A DNA stretch of 64,000 bases from Seriola aureovittata (lineage: Eukaryota; Chordata; Actinopteri; Carangiformes; Carangidae). Shown here in pieces: positions 57,770-64,000 of this stretch; positions within the stretch are counted from its first letter, which is position 1, and every line of letters starts with the position of its first letter. The translations under genes and the position numbers were made by a program. Under the pieces are notes generated by a model, which was not told the DNA's origin, did no database searches, and saw nothing but the letters and a program-made list of their open reading frames with translations. The stretch covers positions 22,119,896-22,183,895 of the forward strand of contig NC_079366.1 in NCBI RefSeq assembly GCF_021018895.1. The letters run 5' to 3'.

Positions 57770-58430
57770 GCTCAAGACTTCAAAACACAACATTACACCT
57801 GTGACCTCGCAGCTCCGACTGTGTGTTTGCGTTGACATACACAATTTGTTTTAATGGTAGTCTGTCGTGTTATTATTAAATAATTGAATCCCTCTCAGAT
57901 CAGATTACCATGTAAAGGACTGCACATTATATTATGCGTGTCACTGCTGTCTGTCATGCATGCTGCTTTATGTCATCAATTTTTATGAGTGGGCTACGTG
58001 CATACATGGGTGATCTATTCAGGGTATTATGAAGCTCCAAAAATCACAGTAAAGTCATTCATTCCGTTACGAACTGAATTCAAATAAATACAGCACTGAC
58101 AGATAATTACTGTATCTATCAAATTGACAGAACAATCATTTAGTGCATTTGTCTACAGATAAATGAAACAGGAAGGCCTCACCAGACAACAGCAGCTGGG
58201 TTCAAGAGAAAAACAGTGACTGGGAAGAAAAAGAAGAAAGTTTAATCCTCTTTCACGCTTTAGAAATAAAAATAAAAACAAGACAATACAATGCCTAAAT
58301 GAGCCAAAATAATTTCTTTAAATGCTGTAAATTTCAAAGCTCGCACATGATCTCACACAACAGGCAAGATAAATTCATTTTCTTGAGTCAAAGAGGGCTG
58401 AACTATAAGAGACAGTGGTTCTAATCAGGT
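57770..58430. other. Gene-free AT-rich DNA
   Basis: No gene or recognised repeat; TAAATAATTGAATC near 57,876 is a homeodomain-type motif. Confidence 0.45.
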
Positions 58431-58560
58431 GTGTAGCTGAGGTGATCCTCCAGATATTGCTCTCAGAATAATCAGTGTCTGGGTGAAGCCCTGCTGCCCT
58501 GGCCTCTGCTTACCTAATGAGACCCCATGCCCGTGATTTCTCAGCGTGCTCCGGCTCACC
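58431..58560. promoter_or_regulatory. Possible conserved block before GAG repeat
   Basis: GC-balanced unique DNA (AGACCCCATGCCCGTGATTTC near 58,520), distinct from the flanking simple sequence. No motif cluster stands out. Confidence 0.2.
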
Positions 58561-58585
58561 AGCCCACTCCTGCTCCACCCAGGGA

Positions 58586-58646
58586 AAAGAAGAAGAAGAA
58601 GACGAGAAGTAAGAGGAGGAGGAGGAGGAGGAGGAGGAGGAGGGGG
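58586..58646. repeat. (AAG)n-(GAG)n purine tract
   Basis: AAG units change to about eleven GAG units and a terminal G run. It creates poly-Leu/poly-Ser/poly-Pro frames on the minus strand, including the longest open frame in the window (216 codons, 58,556-59,206), which is not a gene. A long purine tract of this kind can form triplex DNA. Confidence 0.95.
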
Positions 58647-58969
58647 CAATGAATCCAAATGCAGCCCCCCCCTGTCTTCCCTCCCATATAATTTGCATGT
58701 GCAGAATCAGGAATGATATCCACAGAGAACCAGTCAGGAACCAGGAGGGAGAGCTGGAGAACAAAAAAAAAAAGAAAAAAGAAGAGTAGGCAGAGGCAAA
58801 GAGGTGTGCTCTCTGGCCACAAATGCTTCCAGAATTGGGTCAGGTTTTTCTCTTCATCCTCAGGAAAAGTGAAAGAAGTGATAAATAAAATTAGCCACCA
58901 AAGAGTTCCTGTCTTCTGAAAGCGCTGAAGGTGGGGGAAGGTGGAAGGTGAAGTAATACCAAAGACAAA

Positions 58970-59049
58970 CAAAAAAAAAAAAAAAAAAAAAATGGGCAGA
59001 AGCAGAGGGGTAGGGGTGGAGGGAATGAGGGAAGATTTTTTTTTTTTTT
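58970..59049. repeat. Poly-A then poly-T runs
   Basis: About 23 A at 58,970-58,992 and about 13 T at 59,037-59,049, separated by 44 bases of purine-rich sequence. They can pair as a short A/T fold-back. Confidence 0.9.
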
Positions 59050-59149
59050 GAATGGAATCCAATGGCAGGTCCTGATGGTGAGGAGAGGAGAGAGTGTAGA
59101 GCCCCAGTGTCTGCAGCTCCAAAAGAGGATGTGATGAGACTGCATGGCT

Positions 59150-59310
59150 AATGAAGCAGCGCTCCTCTCTGGCTCCACAGAGAGCCCAGCCTTTTCTTAT
59201 TCCCATTCATCATTAATTCAAGAACGTTGATAATTTCATTAGTTTTTTTTTTTTCCCGCGCATTTTCCAGGGCCTTTATCAATAAATGATGGGCAATGGA
59301 CCAGGGGCTG
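59150..59310. promoter_or_regulatory. Candidate conserved non-coding block Q
   Basis: CCCATTCATCATTAATTCAAG, GATAATTTCATTAG, then CGCGCATTTTCCAGGGCC and TTTATCAATAAATGATGGGC. Compact and unique, apart from a T run at about 59,243-59,253. Confidence 0.4.
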
Positions 59311-60858
59311 CCCCTGCTTAGCTAAACACACACTTCTCTCTCCATTTCTTTTTTTCCCCTTTTCCTTCTCTTTCATACTAGCAAATGTGGATTTGTACAG
59401 TATGGAAAAGAGGTGGGGGGGTCACCCCAAACTCAGAATAAGCACCACGCTTCTATCTTTGGTAACCTAAGTCCTGAGTGAGTCAAGTGTTATAATTGGC
59501 TTTTTATACAGATACAGTAGAACACAGGTCATTGGTGAAGGTTTTTGTGTGTGTCTTCTTTTTCATAGAGGGTATTTTATCACAGTAGGAAAAACACAGG
59601 TGTAAATAATACGGCTGAATTCCATTTAAGTGTTTTGGTTTCACAGTCCACTTATTGTGCAAGTTGGCTCACTGCTACTGTTACTGAGACACTCGAACAG
59701 AACAGAGCTGTTGTTAATGTTATCAGTAGTAACATCTGTGTTTTTCTTGCTGTGACAGCTCAGTGTGATCTACTGGTGGGCTGCAGAACAAGTCAAAACT
59801 CAAGCCATCTCAAAGGTTCGTCTTTTATAGAATTATGATTTCCATGTTGTTACATCCATAATGTCTCCTATTGTGGGCCGTCTTTAAAGTGTCCAGTTAG
59901 GAAGGTATTTGCATGAATTTCACTAGTTTTTTGGCATTGTTTACCAACAACTTAGATACTGTTTTTGTGTTTTCTGTATTTATTTATGGTTATTTAAGAT
60001 AAAATTTAAAAAAAGATTTGATTTTAAAATGTGAAATTTAATTTTAATTTGAAAAAAACAAAAGATTTGTACAATGATTTTTTTTTTTTTTTAAATTGAT
60101 CTAATTTACATGCAATAAAAGGTTCCTTTACTGGCTAATCATCAACATCACATGAAATGAGTGGAATTCTTCAAAATTCAGACTAACAAAGGGCTTCCAT
60201 AAAAGTTACGTGTGATGAGAGAGTTGCTATGACATTTGTCTGATTTGTCCTCCAGTTTTTTTCATGTGTATTTTAACCTCCTGGCCAGGGTATCTCAGGT
60301 TATCAGCTCCACTTTATACAAGGTAGAAACATAACTTTTTTACCAGGAAAGTGGCTCTCTGAGATGTTTATAAAGACACAAACTGAACAATAAATGGAAC
60401 ACAAAACAGATAAAATATGAAAAAATATGTGAGGATAGTTTTATTCATAACTGATCCACTACACAACCCACGATGACACTAACACAGTTTGTCAGACTTA
60501 CTTGTCAGTGTCCTGTTTTACAGTCAGTGCCGGACTCATTTCTTTTGCAGACTTCCCCAGTTTATATCTATATTTGTGCATTTTGTTTACCACTAACAGT
60601 TCTGTAAACCAAGACACATTTAAAAATGAGCTTTTCTGTTAGAAAGGTCTTTGAATTCATGATTTACAATATCTAACTAACACTGAAAAAAAGGGGAAGG
60701 TGCATTCTAGGATCAATCATCCTGGGATCTAACATATGGCACTTGCAGTGACACAAGGGGCATCTCAGGTAAATAAACCAGTATCTGGCACACTACAGTA
60801 GAGTCTGCCTTGGCACGGTTGTAGTGACATAGGGAGCTTGGCCAGGGTACGCATGTAT
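59311..60858. other. Gene-free stretch
   Basis: G7 run near 59,414 and T run near 60,079-60,092. AT-rich with no supported gene. Confidence 0.5.
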
Positions 60859-60901
60859 GCACACACACAGATACACACACGCACACACATACACACACAC
60901 A
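60859..60901. repeat. Imperfect (CA)n microsatellite
   Basis: CA units with GATA and CGCA interruptions. Confidence 0.9.
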
Positions 60902-60939
60902 GCTAGTTTGGGGGCTCTGAGGGGCTGGATCCAGGGATT

Positions 60940-61270
60940 ACTCTAACCACATTTATTTATTAACTCTCAATTAAGTATGGGTGTCCCAGGGCTTAGAGTG
61001 GCTTAGTGAGCAAGAGGGACCTCAAGCACGTTTTGATGACAGTCAAGGCCCCTGATCTCAGTTCACTCCATTTTGCTGATTAAATATAAGCTTTTCATCT
61101 GTGGATACAATGCTATTAATTAAATCATTAGATGAGTGATTCACTTATGAGCAAAGGGAGCAGTGAAAAGAGAGACTCACACGAGTAGCTCGCTGCAATA
61201 ACTACTGAAATATTCATTAATAAAAAAAAAAAAAAATTGCCTAAATTCAATGACAAGAATTACATGTGTA
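60940..61270. promoter_or_regulatory. Candidate conserved non-coding block R
   Basis: Unique sequence with TTTATTTATTAACTCTCAATTAAG (60,952-60,975), CATTTTGCTGATTAAATATAAG (61,069-61,090), TGCTATTAATTAAATCATTAG (61,110-61,130) and GAGTGATTCACTTATGAGC. These AT-core clusters alternate with GC-containing linkers (GTGTCCCAGGGCTTAGAG). An A run at 61,220-61,235 closes the block. Confidence 0.4.
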
Positions 61271-61279
61271 GAGACTCTC

Positions 61280-62690
61280 TCTCTTCCTTCATTGGACCAG
61301 CCCCCTTCAGCATGGGCACATAGCCCCTTTTTGATCACTAGATAAAGGGATCGAACAAACGCAGGAATCACACACTAGTATAATGGGCATGTGCTGCTGC
61401 ACACATACACACAAAGTTACAATGAGCCTATTAAGAACGTTGCATTTTAAACAGTTCTTTAATGAAATATGACCACGGAGTTGTAATAGCTTGCTCGGGG
61501 GAAGTAGGATCACTGTAAATGTAGAGGGTAAAAACAGAACTGTGTTCTCTGTTTCCCTGCTGAATTACAAGACAAACATGATGCAAAGCGTCCGTATTTG
61601 TTGTGCATCCCTCAGCTGATTATGGGCACGTTCATCAACAGACACACTGCTTAGCAGAAATTAAAATGTAATCTGTGTATTTCAATGGAGGAATGAGACT
61701 CACAGTATTCAGGTTGGGGCGGGGAAGCACTGTGAGGTGGCTGCTTTTTTTTTGTTGAGAAAAAGCACATGTTGAAAAAAGTTGAAAATAGTTGAAAATA
61801 GTTTAACTTTTGAGTAGAAACAATTAGATCAATTATCAAAACCGATAGGTGCAATCAAAGAATGACAAGACTTGCCAATCTGCACTCCAGTAAACTTGAT
61901 CAGTCTGCACCTCATCCTATGTTGCACTTAGCCCTTTCAGTGCACTTTGAATTTCTTGGCAATTGTAGCGTGAAGTTTTCATTCCAGTAATAGACTGTAA
62001 AAAAAAAAAAAACCCTCAAGACCTGCAATATTTTGAAGCTTGCATTACTGATGACCTTTGTCAGGTATTCAGTTCTAAAATTTCAAAATTTAGAGGGTAT
62101 GGTCACATTTAGGAAACAAAAACACTTAACCAATAATAAAGTAAACCGCCCCACCGGTGAGACACTTTGGCCTTGGCAGCGCTACTTTACATTTTGGTCT
62201 TTAGTTTAGTTTTAGTCTGTACTGAACTCAGTCTTCACACTACCTTGACACATTGTACAAAACGCTTGAAAAGACTCCTGGTTGTCTCTGTGCAAAGCAT
62301 TTAGGATCCTCCATATCACTGCAACAGCAGTTGACACAAAATTGGTTCAGACTTGTGGGTATAGCGGGTATTGCGTGGTTTCCACACAAAGGGTGGCCAT
62401 TTTATATGCTTACAAAAATGATGAGGCAAAAAACCTTACATTTCTACTGTGTTTGTGCCGCTGTAACTTTGCTTCTCTTCTCTCTTGTCTCTTCTACTCA
62501 TTCTGACATTTTGGCTGTAAAATTTAGAGAGTTACATTTCAAAGGAGACCAAGATAATTAATTAATTAAAAGGTAATTAAAAGGGTTGAAGAACAGTAAT
62601 GTTTTGAATTTAGGTACATTACATTCAGATGTGTGCACAAAAATGGGTGTGCCTGTTAAGGGATTAAAGTTGTACAAATCAATGTGTTTA
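61280..62690. other. Gene-free stretch
   Basis: A run of about 13 A near 62,000. GTTGAAAATAGTTGAAAATAG near 61,780-61,800 is a short tandem duplication. The 102-codon frame at 62,253-62,561 has no support. Confidence 0.5.
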
Positions 62691-62694
62691 TATT

Positions 62695-62885
62695 AAAAAT
62701 ACACAGCCGACGAACATAGTCCAGCTGGTGGGGACCAAAACGGAACTAAAAGGAGAGTGAATTTTGGGACCTGTGTAAATAAATAGGCAACTGCTTCCTA
62801 ACAAGTTTGTCATACCAACCATATAAGGACATTTTATGTCAAACATGTGTAATGTTGTTTGGTTCTGACCCCAAGTGACCAAAAA
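62695..62885 (+). mobile_element. Unclassified dispersed repeat, second copy
   Basis: GAACATAGTCCAGCTGGTGGGGACCAAAACGGAACTAAAAGGAGAGTGAAT matches the 31.9 kb copy over the shared left part. The right part (AACAAGTTTGTCATACCAACC, ATATAAGGACATTTTATGTC, TTCTGACCCCAAGTGACC) is familiar as the end of the same fish repeat and is absent from the 31.9 kb copy. The two are therefore overlapping fragments of one longer element. Confidence 0.6.
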
Positions 62886-62889
62886 AAAA

Positions 62890-63918
62890 CAGATTAGTAC
62901 TGCTTTAATATAGTACAGTAGTAATATAGTACAGTTTGGAGAACCTACAGAGACAAAAGTTTGCGCTTCTCAGTCATTTCTTTACAGTTTGATTTTTGAC
63001 GAGTTTAGTGTGGAACACTAGGCTGCAACTTAGCTGAGTTTCACACCGCTGGGTGCTACCTCTGAGATCCTTAACACAGTACGTCTGAAACATGAAAAAT
63101 TGTCTTGATAATTTGTCATTAACTGTCTTTATCGCTTTATCAGTGATTGTTCTTTAAAGGTTCTTGTACATATTGCTTTTTATTAAACCAAGGGAATAAA
63201 GCAATGTTACCTCACAGTGTATGTTGTATAAAGCCCTATGCCTGATGTTAAATTATACAATATACATAACATTATCTCCTTTTTTGATATATTCATGGCA
63301 TATTTCCATTACATTTTCAAATTACCACACAGATGGATTAGGGGTATGCAGCAAGAAGAAGAAAAGCACTTGTGTGAAGTGGAGAAAAGGTTCTGCAGGA
63401 GGCAGCAGTAGAGGCTGATAGCTGCAGACAGCTACAGCACTCTGTGAGGTGTAATATGAAACAAAGCTGCAGGTTCTTCTTTACTGCAAGACACCTCTTT
63501 CACCTCTCGCTGACATGAGAGCACAGGAGTTGGGTGAGGAGTTGGCTGTGATAGATGGACAGGCAAAGGGAAAGAGATACAGAAAGGCAATGGAAAAGCT
63601 GCAAGAAGGAAAGATATGAAGAATTAAAGAGAGGGAGGGGGAGAGGCTTGTCTTTCAGGAGCCGACGTTCTGGGAGGCCTGTCGGAGGAGGTGAGTGCTG
63701 TGAGTGCAGATAGAGGCAGACTGAGCTAGCAGGTGAGGGAAAGGAAGACAAAGCGGGTCAAAGCCTCAACGCTGCCACCCAGGAAGCTAAAGGCCAGACA
63801 ATCAGCATGGCAGAGACCACAGCTGTGTGAAGCTATGATGGCTGAGCCACTGAAAAGATACTGACAACACACTGTACCTCTCCGTGTTGACAGCAAACAG
63901 CACTGCAGTTCGTGTTCT
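62890..63918. other. Gene-free stretch
   Basis: A purine-rich segment (GAGAGGGAGGGGGAGAGG) lies at 63,628-63,645. Frames are compositional; nothing else is recognised. Confidence 0.5.
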
Positions 63919-63937
63919 GGGGGGGGGGGGGGGGGGG
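63919..63937 (+). repeat. Poly-G run, ~19 bases
   Basis: A homopolymer of G, unusual at this length in vertebrate DNA and prone to assembly and length error. It could form a G-quadruplex. Confidence 0.95.
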
Positions 63938-64000
63938 TACGTGTTTCCAGCAGATACGCTCATTACAATACAAAGAGGAAGTTCACAAAAAATGACAAAG

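Noticed and set aside
58556..59206. Longest open frame (216 codons, minus strand)
   Set aside because: It is built from AAG/GAG and poly-A/T tracts read as Leu, Ser, Phe and Lys runs. It has no domain or splice context and shares its DNA with other low-complexity frames.
62253..62561. 102-codon plus-strand frame with a hydrophobic stretch
   Set aside because: A possible membrane segment (CAAVTLLLFSLVSS) is visible, but it has no acceptor, donor or homology that I recognise, and AT-rich chance frames of this size occur throughout.

Overview
The window looks like a non-coding stretch of a ray-finned fish genome, most likely a percomorph-type teleost. The evidence is AT-rich DNA crowded with CA/GT, GA, CTAT and other microsatellites, and decayed copies of interspersed repeats I associate with teleosts: a Tc1-like 3' end, hAT-type elements, palindromic MITE-like elements, and a SINE/LINE-tail remnant. 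There are no bacterial features. No operon, rRNA, tRNA or CRISPR array was found, and no long open frame is free of low-complexity sequence. Species and chromosomal position cannot be read from the sequence. Repeat family names rest on remembered similarity or on comparison between copies inside the window, not on a database search.

No protein-coding gene can be called with confidence. The only place that resembles an exon is 57,499-57,588 (+). It has a strong splice acceptor (branch-like CTAAC, pyrimidine tract, CAG) followed by a 29-codon Ser/Pro-rich frame that ends in TGA; a second frame stays open much further. It may be a terminal or alternative exon of a long gene whose intron fills much of the window, or a conserved regulatory element. 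I could not identify the protein.

Layout. 0-5.7 kb: repeat fragments, including an element carrying nuclear-receptor-like half-sites (2.2-2.6 kb) and a Tc1 3' end (3.6-4.0 kb). 5.7-20.8 kb: microsatellites alternating with low-repeat DNA rich in homeodomain-type motifs, and a perfect match to a CTCF core at 17.8 kb. 20.8-30 kb: mostly featureless unique DNA. 30-43 kb: a cluster of old transposon copies (hAT-like, two copies of the AATCGATTA-type family, a palindromic element, unclassified repeats) plus several enhancer-like blocks. 43-50 kb: long CA/GT/GA microsatellites and more enhancer-like blocks. 50-55 kb: two palindromic elements flanking an enhancer-like block at 51.7-52.15 kb. 55-64 kb: enhancer-like blocks, the candidate exon, and low-complexity DNA.

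Taken together this looks like a long intron or gene-poor regulatory landscape, with unique enhancer-like islands separated by transposon debris. That is an inference from sequence texture. A multi-species alignment would be decisive and was not available.
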